Shown here piece by piece: positions 15,392 through 27,700 of a DNA stretch of 64,000 nt (position 1 is its first letter; each line of letters begins with the position of its first letter). Under the pieces are notes generated by a model that saw only the letters and a program-made list of their open reading frames with translations, had not been told where the DNA came from and searched no databases. The stretch covers positions 620,001-684,000 of the forward strand of contig NZ_VFJE01000056.1 in the NCBI RefSeq assembly GCF_006385255.1, written 5' to 3'. Both the position numbers and the translations under genes were made by a program. The DNA is from Flavobacterium microcysteis. GTDB taxonomy: Bacteria > Bacteroidota > Bacteroidia > Flavobacteriales > Flavobacteriaceae.

Positions 15392-18300
15392 ATGATAACA
15401 AATCAGACTGAAAGATTGAATTTTGCCTCGACAAAAAATATTCCTCAGTATCCGGATTTCTTGGATATTCAGGTAAAATCTTTTAAGGATTTTTTCCAAC
15501 TGGAAACTAAATCTGACGAAAGAGGCAACGAAGGGCTTTACAATACCTTCATGGAGAACTTTCCAATCACAGATACAAGAAATCAATTTGTATTGGAATT
15601 CCTAGATTACTTTGTTGATCCACCACGTTATACCATTCAAGAATGTATAGAAAGAGGACTTACCTATAGCGTTCCTTTAAAAGCGAGACTTAAGCTATAT
15701 TGTACAGATCCAGAGCACGAAGATTTTGAAACTATTGTACAAGATGTATATCTTGGAACAATTCCTTATATGACGCCTAGTGGCACATTTGTTATCAATG
15801 GTGCTGAACGTGTTGTTGTTTCCCAATTACACAGATCACCAGGTGTTTTCTTCGGACAATCGTTTCACGCAAATGGAACCAAATTATATTCTGCCAGAGT
15901 AATTCCTTTCAAAGGTTCTTGGATAGAATTCGCTACCGATATCAACAGCGTAATGTATGCTTATATCGATAGAAAGAAAAAATTACCAGTTACGACTCTG
16001 TTCAGAGCTATTGGTTTCGAAAGAGATAAAGACATTCTTGAAATATTTGACCTTGCTGAAGAAATCAAGGTTTCAAAAACAGGACTTAAAAAATACATCG
16101 GCCGAAGATTGGCTGCGCGTGTTTTGAATACATGGCATGAAGATTTCGTTGACGAGGATACAGGAGAAGTTGTATCTATCGAGCGTAACGAAATCATCCT
16201 TGATCGTGATACAATTATCGATAAAGATAATGTTGAAGAAATCATCGATGCTAACGTAAAAACAATCTTATTGCACAAGGAAGATGCGAATCAAGGAGAT
16301 TATGCTATCATCCACAACACATTGCAAAAAGATCCAACAAACTCTGAAAAAGAAGCTGTTGAGCATATCTACCGTCAGTTGCGTAATGCAGAACCGCCTG
16401 ATGAGGAAACTGCTCGTGGTATCATTGATAAATTGTTCTTCTCTGACCAACGTTACAACTTAGGTGAAGTAGGTCGTTACAGAATGAACAAGAAATTAGA
16501 TCTTGATATCCCTATGGACAAACAAGTTTTGACCAAAGAAGATATCATTACTATCGTTAAGTACCTAATCGAATTGATCAACTCTAAAGCAGAGATTGAT
16601 GATATCGATCACTTGTCAAACCGTCGTGTTAGAACTGTAGGTGAACAACTTTCAGCTCAATTCGGTGTTGGTTTGGCTCGTATGGCAAGAACCATTCGTG
16701 AGAGAATGAACGTTAGAGATAACGAGGTGTTTACACCAATTGACTTGATCAATGCTAAAACATTATCGTCAGTTATCAACTCTTTCTTTGGAACAAACCA
16801 GTTATCTCAGTTCATGGACCAAACAAACCCATTGGCAGAGATTACACACAAAAGAAGATTGTCTGCCCTTGGACCTGGAGGTCTTTCGAGAGAAAGAGCA
16901 GGTTTCGAGGTACGTGACGTTCACTATACGCACTACGGACGTTTATGTCCGATTGAAACACCGGAAGGACCAAACATCGGTTTGATTTCTTCTCTTGGAG
17001 TGTATGCAAAAGTAAACGGAATGGGATTCATCGAAACTCCTTACCGTAAGGTAACTAACGGAAAAGTAGATTTAGTATCTGAACCGGTTTACTTGAGCGC
17101 TGAAGAAGAAGAAGGTAAGATGATTGCTCAGGCCAACATCGATATGGATAATGAAGGATTGATTACTGCCGATAAAGTAATTGCCCGTGAAGAAGGTGAT
17201 TTCCCGGTTGTAGAACCAAACGTTGTTCATTATACTGACGTTGCGCCAAACCAGATCGCTTCGATTTCTGCATCGTTGATTCCTTTCTTGGAGCATGATG
17301 ATGCGAACCGTGCGTTGATGGGATCAAACATGATGCGTCAGGCGGTTCCTTTATTAAGACCAGATGCTCCAATCGTGGGTACAGGTCTTGAAAGACAGGT
17401 TGCGTCTGATTCCAGAGTTTTGATTAATGCAGAAGGTGATGGAACCGTTGAATATGTTGATGCTAATATCATCACTATTAAATATGACAGAACTGATGAA
17501 GAAAGAATGGTAAGTTTTGACCCAGATGAAAAAACTTATAATTTGATCAAATTCAGAAAAACCAACCAGAGTACTTCAATCAACTTGAAGCCAATCGTAA
17601 GAAAAGGTGATAGAGTTGTTAAAGGACAAGTACTTTCAGAAGGTTATGCAACTCAAAACGGAGAGCTTGCTTTAGGTAGAAACCTTAAAGTAGCGTTCAT
17701 GCCTTGGAAAGGGTACAACTTCGAGGATGCTATCGTAATCTCTGAAAAAGTGGTTCGTGATGACATTTTCACATCTATCCATATCGATGATTATTCATTG
17801 GAGGTTAGAGATACTAAACTAGGTAACGAAGAATTGACGAACGATATTCCAAACGTTTCTGAAGAAGCTACCAAAGATTTAGATGAGAATGGTATGATCA
17901 GAATTGGAGCTGAAGTAAAACCTGGCGACATCCTGATTGGAAAAATCACTCCAAAAGGAGAATCTGATCCAACACCGGAAGAAAAACTTTTAAGAGCAAT
18001 CTTTGGTGATAAGGCTGGTGATGTGAAAGATGCTTCATTGAAAGCTTCTCCTTCATTACATGGTGTGGTTCTTGACAAAAAATTATTCGCGAGAGCGGTA
18101 AAAGATAAACGTAAGAGAGGCAAAGACAAAGATGATTTGGCTGCTCTTGAAATGGAATTTGAAACCAAATTTGTTGAATTAAAAGACAAGCTTGTTGACA
18201 AACTTTTCAATATCGTAAACGGAAAAACTTCGCAAGGAGTTATGAATGACTTGGGTGAAGAAGTATTGCCAAAAGGTAAGAAATACACTCAAAAAATGCT

Positions 18301-19204
18301 AAATGCTGTTGAAGATTTTGCACACTTAAGCAAAGGTCAGTGGGTTGCTGATGACGAAACCAATAAAATGGTTAACGACTTGATCCACAACTATAAGATT
18401 AAGCTAAACGACCTTCAAGGAGCATTGCGTAGAGAGAAATTCACGATTACTGTTGGAGATGAGTTACCAGCTGGAATCTTGAAATTGGCAAAAGTGTACA
18501 TTGCTAAAAAACGTAAGCTAAAAGTAGGGGATAAGATGGCAGGACGTCACGGTAACAAAGGTATTGTTGCTAGAATCGTTCGTCACGAAGATATGCCTTT
18601 CTTGGAAGACGGAACGCCAGTTGATATCGTGTTGAACCCACTTGGGGTACCTTCACGTATGAACATCGGTCAGATTTATGAAACGGTTCTTGGATGGGCT
18701 GGACAGAAATTGGGTAGAAAATTCGCTACTCCAATCTTTGACGGTGCTTCTCTAGATCAAATCAACAAACTGACTGACGAAGCTGAAATCCCAAGATTCG
18801 GACATACGTACCTTTACGATGGAGGAACAGGTGAGCGTTTCCACCAGCCAGCAACTGTCGGAGTTATCTATATGTTGAAACTTGGACACATGGTTGATGA
18901 CAAGATGCACGCACGTTCTATCGGACCATACTCGTTGATCACTCAGCAGCCTCTTGGAGGTAAAGCACAATTCGGAGGTCAGCGTTTCGGAGAGATGGAG
19001 GTTTGGGCTCTTGAAGCTTACGGTGCATCAAGCACGCTTAGAGAAATTTTGACTGTTAAATCGGATGACGTTATTGGTAGAGCTAAAACTTACGAAGCTA
19101 TCGTTAAGGGTGAAACTATGCCAGAACCAGGATTACCAGAATCGTTCAACGTATTGATGCACGAATTGAAAGGTCTTGGATTAGACATCAGATTAGAGGA
19201 ATAG
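15392..19204 (+). CDS. rpoB: RNA polymerase beta subunit
   Basis: This 1270-residue subunit begins [13 protein letters not shown]; the ATG at 15392 is preferred over the adjacent TTG one codon upstream. The rifampicin region is intact, reading [20 protein letters not shown], then [15 protein letters not shown]. The susceptible-type Asp, His and Ser at the well-known resistance positions are all present. The C-terminal [17 protein letters not shown] segment is conserved. It is followed by an unusual perfect hairpin and then rpoC. Confidence 0.98.
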   Translation: MITNQTERLNFASTKNIPQYPDFLDIQVKSFKDFFQLETKSDERGNEGLYNTFMENFPITDTRNQFVLEFLDYFVDPPRYTIQECIERGLTYSVPLKARLKLYCTDPEHEDFETIVQDVYLGTIPYMTPSGTFVINGAERVVVSQLHRSPGVFFGQSFHANGTKLYSARVIPFKGSWIEFATDINSVMYAYIDRKKKLPVTTLFRAIGFERDKDILEIFDLAEEIKVSKTGLKKYIGRRLAARVLNTWHEDFVDEDTGEVVSIERNEIILDRDTIIDKDNVEEIIDANVKTILLHKEDANQGDYAIIHNTLQKDPTNSEKEAVEHIYRQLRNAEPPDEETARGIIDKLFFSDQRYNLGEVGRYRMNKKLDLDIPMDKQVLTKEDIITIVKYLIELINSKAEIDDIDHLSNRRVRTVGEQLSAQFGVGLARMARTIRERMNVRDNEVFTPIDLINAKTLSSVINSFFGTNQLSQFMDQTNPLAEITHKRRLSALGPGGLSRERAGFEVRDVHYTHYGRLCPIETPEGPNIGLISSLGVYAKVNGMGFIETPYRKVTNGKVDLVSEPVYLSAEEEEGKMIAQANIDMDNEGLITADKVIAREEGDFPVVEPNVVHYTDVAPNQIASISASLIPFLEHDDANRALMGSNMMRQAVPLLRPDAPIVGTGLERQVASDSRVLINAEGDGTVEYVDANIITIKYDRTDEERMVSFDPDEKTYNLIKFRKTNQSTSINLKPIVRKGDRVVKGQVLSEGYATQNGELALGRNLKVAFMPWKGYNFEDAIVISEKVVRDDIFTSIHIDDYSLEVRDTKLGNEELTNDIPNVSEEATKDLDENGMIRIGAEVKPGDILIGKITPKGESDPTPEEKLLRAIFGDKAGDVKDASLKASPSLHGVVLDKKLFARAVKDKRKRGKDKDDLAALEMEFETKFVELKDKLVDKLFNIVNGKTSQGVMNDLGEEVLPKGKKYTQKMLNAVEDFAHLSKGQWVADDETNKMVNDLIHNYKIKLNDLQGALRREKFTITVGDELPAGILKLAKVYIAKKRKLKVGDKMAGRHGNKGIVARIVRHEDMPFLEDGTPVDIVLNPLGVPSRMNIGQIYETVLGWAGQKLGRKFATPIFDGASLDQINKLTDEAEIPRFGHTYLYDGGTGERFHQPATVGVIYMLKLGHMVDDKMHARSIGPYSLITQQPLGGKAQFGGQRFGEMEVWALEAYGASSTLREILTVKSDDVIGRAKTYEAIVKGETMPEPGLPESFNVLMHELKGLGLDIRLEE

Positions 19205-19213
19205 TTTTTAGTT

Positions 19214-19245
19214 CCAAAGTTTAGGATATCCATCCTAAACTTTGG
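19214..19245 (+). other. perfect 14-bp hairpin between rpoB and rpoC
   Basis: CCAAAGTTTAGGAT (19214-19227), loop ATCC, and ATCCTAAACTTTGG (19232-19245) form a perfect stem 9 nt after the rpoB stop. No T-run follows (GCTTTAAG), so it is not a standard terminator. It may be an RNase processing or mRNA-stabilising element inside the rpoBC message. Confidence 0.8.
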
Positions 19246-19296
19246 GCTTTAAGCAAATAAAAGGTTTTCAATATCACAATATCAATAGTAAAGACT

Positions 19297-22200
19297 ATGA
19301 TGAACAGAAATAAAGATAAAAACCAAATTAAAAGGTTTGACAAAATTTCGATAGGATTAGCTTCTCCAGAATCTATCTTGGCTGAGTCAAGAGGTGAGGT
19401 TTTGAAGCCGGAAACTATCAACTATAGAACCCACAAACCAGAGCGTGACGGTCTTTTCTGCGAACGAATTTTCGGTCCAGTAAAAGATTTCGAATGTGCT
19501 TGTGGTAAGTATAAAAGAATCCGCTACAAAGGTATCGTTTGTGACCGTTGTGGTGTGGAAGTTACCGAAAAGAAAGTACGTAGAGATAGAGTAGGTCACA
19601 TCAATTTGGTTGTGCCAATCGCTCACATCTGGTATTTCCGTTCGCTTCCAAACAAAATTGGTTATATCCTTGGACTTCCGTCTAAAAAATTGGATATGAT
19701 CATTTACTACGAAAGATATGTAGTTATCCAGGCAGGTATCGCTAAAGGTCCTGATGGAGATTCATTACGTAGATTGGACTTTTTAACAGAAGAAGAATAT
19801 CTGAATATTTTGGATACACTTCCAATGGAAAACCAATATTTAGATGATAACGATCCAAATAAATTCATCGCCAAAATGGGTGCTGAATGTATCATGGACT
19901 TGTTGGCAAGAATTGATTTGGATGAATTGTCATACGAATTAAGACACTCTGCAAACAACGAAACATCGAAACAACGTAAGACTGAAGCCTTGAAGAGACT
20001 TCAAGTTGTTGAATCATTCCGTGAATCTAACGAAAATCGTGAGAACCGTCCAGAATGGATGATCATGAAAGTGGTTCCGGTTATCCCGCCAGAATTGCGT
20101 CCGTTGGTGCCGCTTGATGGAGGTCGTTTCGCAACATCAGATTTGAACGATTTGTACAGAAGAGTAATCATCCGTAATAACCGTTTGAAGCGTTTGATGG
20201 AGATTAAAGCTCCGGAAGTAATCCTTCGTAACGAAAAACGTATGCTGCAGGAATCTGTTGACTCGTTGTTCGATAACACAAGAAAAGCTTCTGCTGTAAA
20301 AACAGAATCTAACAGACCATTAAAATCACTTTCTGATTCCTTGAAAGGTAAGCAAGGACGTTTCCGTCAAAACCTTTTGGGTAAACGTGTGGATTATTCT
20401 GCTCGTTCGGTAATTGTCGTTGGACCTGAATTGAAATTATTCGAATGTGGTCTTCCAAAAGATATGGCAGCTGAACTTTACAAGCCTTTCGTAATCCGTA
20501 AGTTGATTGAAAGAGGAATTGTAAAAACTGTAAAATCTGCTAAGAAGATTATTGATAAAAAAGAACCAGTAGTATGGGATATCCTTGAAAATGTAATCAA
20601 AGGACACCCTGTATTGCTGAACCGTGCTCCTACATTGCACAGATTGGGTATCCAAGCGTTCCAGCCAAAACTAATCGAAGGAAAAGCAATTCAGCTTCAC
20701 CCATTGGTTTGTACGGCGTTTAACGCGGATTTCGATGGTGACCAGATGGCAGTTCACTTGCCACTTGGACCAGAGGCTATCCTGGAAGCTCAATTGTTGA
20801 TGTTGGCTTCTCACAATATCTTGAACCCTGCTAACGGTGCTCCAATTACAGTACCTTCTCAGGACATGGTTTTGGGTCTGTACTACATGACCAAAGAGCG
20901 TTTGTCAACACCAGAGCACAAAATCTTGGGTGAAGGATTGACATTCTATTCCGCTGAAGAAGTAAATATCGCCTTGAATGAAGGAAGATTGGAATTGAAT
21001 GCGAGAGTGAGAATCAGAGCTAAAGATTTCAATGAAAATGGAGAATTGGTTTATAAAATTATCCAAACTACTGCCGGACGTGTACTTTTCAACGAAGTAG
21101 TTCCTGAGGCAGCTGGATATATCAACCAGGTATTGACCAAAAAATCGTTAAGAGATATTATTGGTGGAATCTTAAGCGTAACAGATGTTCCTACAACTGC
21201 TGCCTTCCTTGATAATATGAAAGACATGGGTTACAGATTCGCCTTCCGTGGTGGTTTGTCATTCAGTTTGGGAGATATCAAAATTCCAGATCAAAAACAA
21301 TCATTAATTGATGATGCCAACGAACAAGTAGAAGGCATCTCAATGAACTATAACATGGGTCTTATCACCAATAACGAACGTTACAACCAAGTTATTGACG
21401 TGTGGACTTCAACCAATGCTTTGCTTACAGAATTAGCAATGAAAAACATTAGAGAAGATCAACAAGGATTCAACTCTGTGTATATGATGCTTGACTCTGG
21501 AGCGAGGGGTTCTAAAGAACAGATTCGTCAGCTTACCGGTATGCGTGGATTGATGGCTAAGCCTAAAAAATCGACAGCTGGTGGTGGTGAAATTATCGAG
21601 AACCCGATCTTGTCTAACTTTAAAGAAGGACTTTCGATCCTTGAGTACTTTATTTCTACTCACGGTGCTCGTAAAGGTCTTGCGGATACGGCTTTGAAAA
21701 CGGCCGATGCGGGTTATTTGACAAGAAGATTACACGACGTATCTCAAGACGTTATCGTAAACACAGAAGATTGTGGTACGTTAAGAGGTGTTGAAGTAGG
21801 AGCATTGAAAAAGAACGAAGAAATTGTTGAAACTCTTGGAGAAAGAATCCTAGGACGTGTGGCATTACAAGATGTAATCAACCCACTTACTAGCGAAGTT
21901 TTAGTTTCTGCCGGACAACAAATTACTGAAGCTATTGTTAAGTTAATCGACGAATCACCAATTGAAAAAGTGGAAGTTCGTTCACCATTAACTTGTGAGG
22001 CTGAAAAAGGAATTTGTGCTAAATGTTACGGAAGAAACTTGGCAACTGGAAAAATGACTCAAAAAGGTGAAGCTGTAGGTGTAATTGCTGCACAGTCGAT
22101 TGGAGAGCCAGGTACACAGTTGACACTTCGTACCTTCCACGTTGGAGGGGTTGCTGGAGGTCTTTCTGAAGAATCAAGCATCACAACAAAATTCAGCGGT

Positions 22201-23598
22201 CGTCTTGAAATCGAAGATTTGAAAACTGTTAAAGGTGAAGATCTTGAAGGAAACACTACTGATATCGTTATTTCTCGTTCTACTGAATTGAAATTGCTAG
22301 ATGTTAAGACAGGTATTGTCCTTAATACGCATAACATCCCTTACGGTTCTAGTATCTTTGTTAAGGATGGTGATGTAGTAGAAAAAGGAACAACAATCTG
22401 TAAGTGGGATCCATATAACGGAGTTATTATCTCTGAATTCACAGGTAAAGTTGCTTACGAAGATCTTGAACAAGGACAATCGTTCCAGGTTGAGATCGAT
22501 GAGCAGACTGGTTTCCAGGAGAAAGTAATTTCTGAAGGAAGAAACAAGAAATTGATTCCTACCTTATTGATTTACGGAAAAGATGGTGAATTGATCCGTT
22601 CGTACAACTTGCCAGTGGGTGCCCACTTGATGGTTGAAAACGGTGAGAAAATTAAAGCTGGTAAAGTTTTAGTAAAAATACCACGTCGTTCTTCAAAAGC
22701 AGGAGATATTACCGGAGGTCTTCCAAGAATTACAGAGTTGTTAGAAGCTCGTAATCCTTCGAACCCGGCTGTTGTTTCTGAAATTGACGGTGTTGTTTCA
22801 TTTGGCAAAATCAAGAGAGGTAACCGTGAAATCGTAATCGAGTCTAAATTTGGTGAAATCAAGAAATATCTTGTGAAACTTTCAAGCCAGATTCTTGTAC
22901 AAGAAAATGACTTCGTAAAAGCGGGTATGCCATTGTCTGACGGAGCAATTACTCCAGATGATATCTTGAGAATCCAAGGACCATCAGCAGTACAACAATA
23001 CTTGGTAAATGAAATTCAAGAAGTTTACCGTCTGCAAGGGGTAAAAATCAACGACAAGCACTTTGAAGTTGTAATCCGCCAGATGATGCGTAAAGTTCAG
23101 GTTCAAGATCCAGGAGATACATTGTTCCTTGAAGATCAACTAATCCATACTAAAGACTTTATCTATGAAAATGATAAACTTTACGGTATGAAAGTGATTG
23201 AAGATGCTGGTGATTCTGAAAACCTTAAAGCAGGACAGATTGTTTCTCCTCGCCAATTGCGTGATGAAAACTCACTATTGAAGCGTACGGATAAAAACCA
23301 AGTTGTGGCAAGAGATGTTATCACGGCTACAGCGACTCCAGTATTACAAGGTATTACAAGAGCTTCGTTGCAGACTAAATCATTCATCTCTGCGGCATCG
23401 TTCCAGGAAACAACTAAAGTATTGAATGAAGCTGCTGTTGCTGGAAAAGTAGACATGCTTGAAGGACTTAAAGAAAATGTTATCGTTGGACACAGAATCC
23501 CTGCTGGTACAGGTATGAGAGATTACGATAACGTAATTGTAGGTTCTAAAGAAGAATACAATGAGCTAATGGCTGCAAAAGAAGAATATAATTATTAA
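19297..23598 (+). CDS. rpoC: RNA polymerase beta' subunit
   Basis: This 1433-residue subunit has an N-terminal zinc ribbon ([20 protein letters not shown], near residue 67), the catalytic [12 protein letters not shown] with three magnesium-binding Asp residues (about residue 480), and the bridge and trigger helices with [15 protein letters not shown]. It is separated from rpoB by 92 bp that include a 14-bp hairpin. The start ATGATG offers two adjacent Met codons; the first is used here. Confidence 0.98.
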   Translation: MMNRNKDKNQIKRFDKISIGLASPESILAESRGEVLKPETINYRTHKPERDGLFCERIFGPVKDFECACGKYKRIRYKGIVCDRCGVEVTEKKVRRDRVGHINLVVPIAHIWYFRSLPNKIGYILGLPSKKLDMIIYYERYVVIQAGIAKGPDGDSLRRLDFLTEEEYLNILDTLPMENQYLDDNDPNKFIAKMGAECIMDLLARIDLDELSYELRHSANNETSKQRKTEALKRLQVVESFRESNENRENRPEWMIMKVVPVIPPELRPLVPLDGGRFATSDLNDLYRRVIIRNNRLKRLMEIKAPEVILRNEKRMLQESVDSLFDNTRKASAVKTESNRPLKSLSDSLKGKQGRFRQNLLGKRVDYSARSVIVVGPELKLFECGLPKDMAAELYKPFVIRKLIERGIVKTVKSAKKIIDKKEPVVWDILENVIKGHPVLLNRAPTLHRLGIQAFQPKLIEGKAIQLHPLVCTAFNADFDGDQMAVHLPLGPEAILEAQLLMLASHNILNPANGAPITVPSQDMVLGLYYMTKERLSTPEHKILGEGLTFYSAEEVNIALNEGRLELNARVRIRAKDFNENGELVYKIIQTTAGRVLFNEVVPEAAGYINQVLTKKSLRDIIGGILSVTDVPTTAAFLDNMKDMGYRFAFRGGLSFSLGDIKIPDQKQSLIDDANEQVEGISMNYNMGLITNNERYNQVIDVWTSTNALLTELAMKNIREDQQGFNSVYMMLDSGARGSKEQIRQLTGMRGLMAKPKKSTAGGGEIIENPILSNFKEGLSILEYFISTHGARKGLADTALKTADAGYLTRRLHDVSQDVIVNTEDCGTLRGVEVGALKKNEEIVETLGERILGRVALQDVINPLTSEVLVSAGQQITEAIVKLIDESPIEKVEVRSPLTCEAEKGICAKCYGRNLATGKMTQKGEAVGVIAAQSIGEPGTQLTLRTFHVGGVAGGLSEESSITTKFSGRLEIEDLKTVKGEDLEGNTTDIVISRSTELKLLDVKTGIVLNTHNIPYGSSIFVKDGDVVEKGTTICKWDPYNGVIISEFTGKVAYEDLEQGQSFQVEIDEQTGFQEKVISEGRNKKLIPTLLIYGKDGELIRSYNLPVGAHLMVENGEKIKAGKVLVKIPRRSSKAGDITGGLPRITELLEARNPSNPAVVSEIDGVVSFGKIKRGNREIVIESKFGEIKKYLVKLSSQILVQENDFVKAGMPLSDGAITPDDILRIQGPSAVQQYLVNEIQEVYRLQGVKINDKHFEVVIRQMMRKVQVQDPGDTLFLEDQLIHTKDFIYENDKLYGMKVIEDAGDSENLKAGQIVSPRQLRDENSLLKRTDKNQVVARDVITATATPVLQGITRASLQTKSFISAASFQETTKVLNEAAVAGKVDMLEGLKENVIVGHRIPAGTGMRDYDNVIVGSKEEYNELMAAKEEYNY

Positions 23599-23601
23599 GA
23601 T

Positions 23602-23913
23602 ATGAGCGATTCAAAACAACCACAAGGTCAGATTAATATTGAATTGGATGAAAAGACAGCCGAAGGAATTTATTCCAACTTGGCTATCATCAACCATTCA
23701 GCTTCAGAATTTGTATTGGATTTCGTAAGCATTATGCCTGGAATTCCAAAGGCAAAAGTGAAATCTAGAATCGTTTTGACACCGCAGCACGCCAAAAGAC
23801 TATTAAAGGCGATAGGAGAGAACATCCACCGTTATGAAAGCGCCCACGGCGAAATAAAAGACACGGAACAACCTCCAATTCCTCTGAATTTTGGTCCTGC
23901 CGGACAAGCATAA
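23602..23913 (+). CDS. DUF3467 family protein
   Basis: This 103-residue soluble protein begins 3 bp after the rpoC stop. It has the family pattern INIELDEKTAEGIYSNLAII, then FVLDFVSIMPG and SRIVLTPQHAKRLLKAI. DUF3467 proteins are small and often found beside RNA polymerase genes in Bacteroidota, but no function is established. Tight coupling to rpoC suggests co-translation and perhaps a link to transcription; this is inferred from position only. It ends the operon at a strong terminator. Confidence 0.88.
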   Translation: MSDSKQPQGQINIELDEKTAEGIYSNLAIINHSASEFVLDFVSIMPGIPKAKVKSRIVLTPQHAKRLLKAIGENIHRYESAHGEIKDTEQPPIPLNFGPAGQA

Positions 23914-23920
23914 ACAAAAA

Positions 23921-23948
23921 AGCCTCCTGAATTTCAGGAGGCTTTTTT
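23921..23948 (+). terminator. terminator of the rpoBC operon
   Basis: AGCCTCCTGA/TCAGGAGGCT forms a 10-bp stem with a 3-nt loop, flanked by an A-run and a T-run. Confidence 0.93.
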
Positions 23949-24749
23949 ATTTTGTGTATAAGATAACACAACAACGCTACTTCAACGTTTTTTATTGAAC
24001 TTCATCGGGTTTATTTTTTTTCCGATATCATTTTCTCTAAGTTTATCTTTGAATTAAATTTTCATTACAAATACTGTTGATACTACCACATACCAGCTAA
24101 TTTTTCCTAAGATTAGAGTTAATGTATTAAATTATTTGAGATGAAGATTTTGTATAAAGAATCAAATGCAGTTGGCCGTAATGATGATACAATACTGTCA
24201 AATAATTCCATTGTTAGATTTTTTGTAGCTATGGTTTTATTTTTATTGAGTTGTGCAGGCCTTTTTGGCTAGAAAGATTAACAGACAATTATAAAGGTTT
24301 TTATTTAAAAAATGCTCTTCTTCCTTTTTTCAAATTAGTGATGGAGAGTTTTTTTATGCTTTGAACAGAATGTTTTACGATTAGTCCAGAAGTTTTTTGA
24401 ATCATAGACTGTCTTAAAATTAAATAAATAACCAAAATTTCTCTAAAAGTTATGCATTTGTTGTAATGGTTTTAAGTTGAGCTTTATTGCTGAAAGTGTG
24501 TCAAAAAGAGGTGTTTTTTTGAGTATATCAGGTAATTTTATAGTTGTTCATAAATTTTTTTCTGAAATATTAATTTTGTGTTAAATATTATATTAATTTT
24601 CCGTGTTGATTGAATCGCATTTTTTTATGCAAATTATAAAAGATATTTTAAGGGATTGTCAAATTCTTTAGAAGGCTTTTTTGTCTGTTGTAATATGGGT
24701 TTCAATTAACATATGTTCTTACTTTATTTTTAATCAATTTACTTAAACT
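23949..24749 (+). other. 800-bp AT-rich intergenic region before the giant T9SS gene
   Basis: Apart from one 43-codon ORF (24141-24272) I see no gene. A TAnnTTTG box (TATCTTTG, 24044-24051) lies before the small ORF and another (TAATTTTG, 24571-24578) about 170 bp before the large gene; neither has a well-spaced -33 TTTG. The rest is T-rich and holds no obvious RNA gene or strong hairpin. The length is unusual for this compact window. Confidence 0.5.
24141..24272 (+). CDS. 43-codon ORF with hydrophobic C-terminal segment, possibly a truncated gene start
   Basis: The ORF has a polar N-terminal half (MKILYKESNAVGRNDDTILS) and ends in a hydrophobic stretch (VRFFVAMVLFLLSCAGLFG) followed at once by TAG. 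The shape, a long polar leader then a hydrophobic core, resembles the N terminus of the giant protein that starts 477 bp downstream. It may be a decayed start of a related secreted protein, or a small membrane peptide or lipoprotein (LLSCAG resembles a lipobox). It is preceded at about 90 bp by a TAnnTTTG box. Expression is unknown and confidence is low. Confidence 0.3.
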   Translation: MKILYKESNAVGRNDDTILSNNSIVRFFVAMVLFLLSCAGLFG

Positions 24750-27700
24750 ATGATGAATTATTACACTCTTTCGAGTTTTAGAAAACCATCTAAACTCAGA
24801 AAAGGGATTGAGAATTTGGCTGACCCCCGGCCTGATTCTATTTCTCACGGAGCTAGGCCGTCTTGGATTAGCTTGTTTTTGATAGTCATGTTAATGGCTA
24901 TGAATCATTCAGTTTGGGCCCAGAACTCGGCAAATTATACGTTTGCCACTTCCACTACAGGTTCTCTGGCACTTGATATGAATGGCGGAGCCATTGATAT
25001 GAGTACAGGAACGACACAGCTGGTAGGTGCTGGTCTTGACGCAACTGCTTCGGCCGTTACTAATATTGGATTTGATTTCCACTTTATGGGTAATCGATTT
25101 ACCCAGTTTTCGGTTCAGGAAGATGGAATCTTGCAATTGGGAGCAACAGCAGCACCAACCAACACGTATACACTTACTGGTGGTTCAGCTACTTCTCCAA
25201 GACTATCGGCTTTTAATGCTGATTTAAGAACGGGTCTGACTACAGGAAAAATTCATTACAAAGTATCGGGCACAGCACCAAACAGAGTTTTGGTAGTTGA
25301 ATTCCAGAACATGCAGCTTTTTTATACTTCAACTACAAGTGTGGCGGCAACTTCTACATGGCAGATGAGACTTTATGAGAAAGGGAATGTAGAGTATGTT
25401 TATGGAGCAATGTCTGCTGTAGATATAGGAACCACAGCTGGTAATAGAGCTCCTTCTATTGGTTTTGCTACAGGAACAGCAACAGGTAGCTTCGCTTCAA
25501 TTTTGTATGCTGGAAATACAGTTTCTGTAACGAATCCATATGCGGCCAATCCAACTGTAGCTGCTTTAGGAGCTATTGCTAACTTGGATTCTTCTGCGAA
25601 TGGAAGCAGAAGAGTATACCAGTTAATACCTCCTGGAAACCCAGGAAACGCATTAGCTACGGTTATTCCACCACCTACGTTTTTATCTTTTTCAAGTGTA
25701 GGCGGAGGATCAATGACATTGAATTGGGCAGAATCTTCTCCTAATATTGACGTTGTAAAATACGTAATTTTAAGATCTTCTGATGGTGGTGCAACTTATA
25801 CGCAGGCTGGTATTGTAAACGTAGGAACAACTACTTACAATGCAACTGGCTTAACACCAAGTACTACTTACTCATGGCGTGTTTATGCTATTAGTGAAGG
25901 AGGGAAAAGTACAAACTTAGAGGATGTTCAGGCAACAAATCCTCCAGGAACTTTTACTTCTGTAGCGACAGGAAACTGGAATTCTCCAGCTACTTGGGAT
26001 GCAGGAAGTGTTCCGAATTCTTTTGACAATGCAGTAGTTTCTGCTGGAAATACGGTTACGCTTGACGTGACAGGTTTGACTATCAATAATCTTTCTGTTC
26101 AAGGTACTTTAGCTTATGGAACTACGCCAACAAACTTTACGGTAAATGGTAACCTGACTGTGGCGTCAGGTAGTCTCCTTAATGTTTTCAACGGAACTAC
26201 AGGAAAAACACTTACGGTTGCCGGAAATATCACAAACAATGGTGTGATTGATGTTTCTATAGGGTCGACTACAGCGGGTAACTTAACATTAAGTGGAACT
26301 GCTCCACAAACGGTTAGTGGTTCTGGAATATTTAGTACTGGTGTTATCAGAAACTTAACATTTAGCAATACTGATGCGGTGAATACGCCAAACATCAACT
26401 GGCTTATCAATGATGTTAAGGTTGCCTATAACTTAAACCTTACGGGAGCCAGAATTAATTTAGGTACAAATAAAATGGCCTTTGGTGTTGCTGCAGCGGG
26501 TAATACCCTGACTGCTCCGGCTGGTACAGGATTCTTACCAGGGGCTAAGTTCTCAAGATGGTGGTCAGCCACTGCAACAGGATCAGCTATTACTGCAGGA
26601 ACAGATCCTACTACTACAACAAGTAGATATCCATTTATCAACAGTGCTGGTGCAAACAGATCAATGTATATTACAAGAACCAATGCAACAGGTGCTGTTG
26701 CTGGCGAATTAGCAGTAGTGTATAATGATGCTTCTGGTGTTACAACCGGTTTGGCAGTTGCTGATGGTGCTTATACAGTAAGCGACAGATATAATGGGAA
26801 CTGGGTAGTTTCAAATGAAGGAACTCCTGTTAGTTCAAGTTCATATACTGTTGTTTTATTAGCTCAAAATGCATTCCCTGCATTGGCTAATGGAAATGCA
26901 AGAGTTATGTTTGCTAATGCAGCAATTGGAGGAGCGCACCAAAATGGTACAACAACTCCAGGTGCACAAAGAATTACAGTATCTCAGACAGACTTGCTTT
27001 CTGCTCCTTTATACATAGGTGTTTCATCTTCTGATATTCCATTTATTTCTGTTGCTAACGGAAACTGGAATACAGCTGCTACATGGAACAAGAATGCAGT
27101 ACCAGGTGCTGCTGATACAGTGACAATTGCTAATAACACAACTGTAGCTTTAGACGGAACCAATACTATTACAGGTTTGTCAGTAGCAACCGGTGGTACT
27201 TTGAATGCTGCAACTGGAAGTCTTAACTTTGCGTCTCTTACAAATAGTGGTACAGTAAATGTTTCTGGTGCTTCTTTGACTGCTTCTGGTACAGTTACAA
27301 ATAACAATATTATGAGTGTTACTAGCGGTAGCTTGAATGTTACTGGAGCAAGCACTACTGGTATTACGAACGGAGCAAGTGCGACGCTTACAGTTGGTGG
27401 CGGTACAATCAACCTGTCTGCTGCTGGAGCAAATAACCGTACTTTTGCAAACAACGGAATTATGACCGTTACATCAGGAACGGTAAACGTTTTTGGTAAC
27501 ATGGTTCACAATGGAGGTTCTACTTTCAATCAAAGTGGCGGAAACATCAATATTGATGGTAATGATGCTGGAAGCGCTACTAATTCTGTAGCTTCAGGAA
27601 CACATTTATTAAACATTACTGCAAACGCTGTTACTAACTTGTCTTTAACAGGCGGTACAATTACTATTGTCGATCCTCCTCAAAGCTCAAGTACTTCAAC

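Noticed and set aside
17791..18288. 165-codon minus-strand ORF across rpoB
   Set aside because: It has no recognisable domain and lies antisense to an essential, conserved gene.
26984..27502. 172-codon minus-strand ORF inside the giant T9SS gene
   Set aside because: It is low-complexity (Val/Pro/Ala-rich), antisense to a long Thr/Ser/Gly-rich coding region, and has no motif. It is a shadow of the biased codon use.
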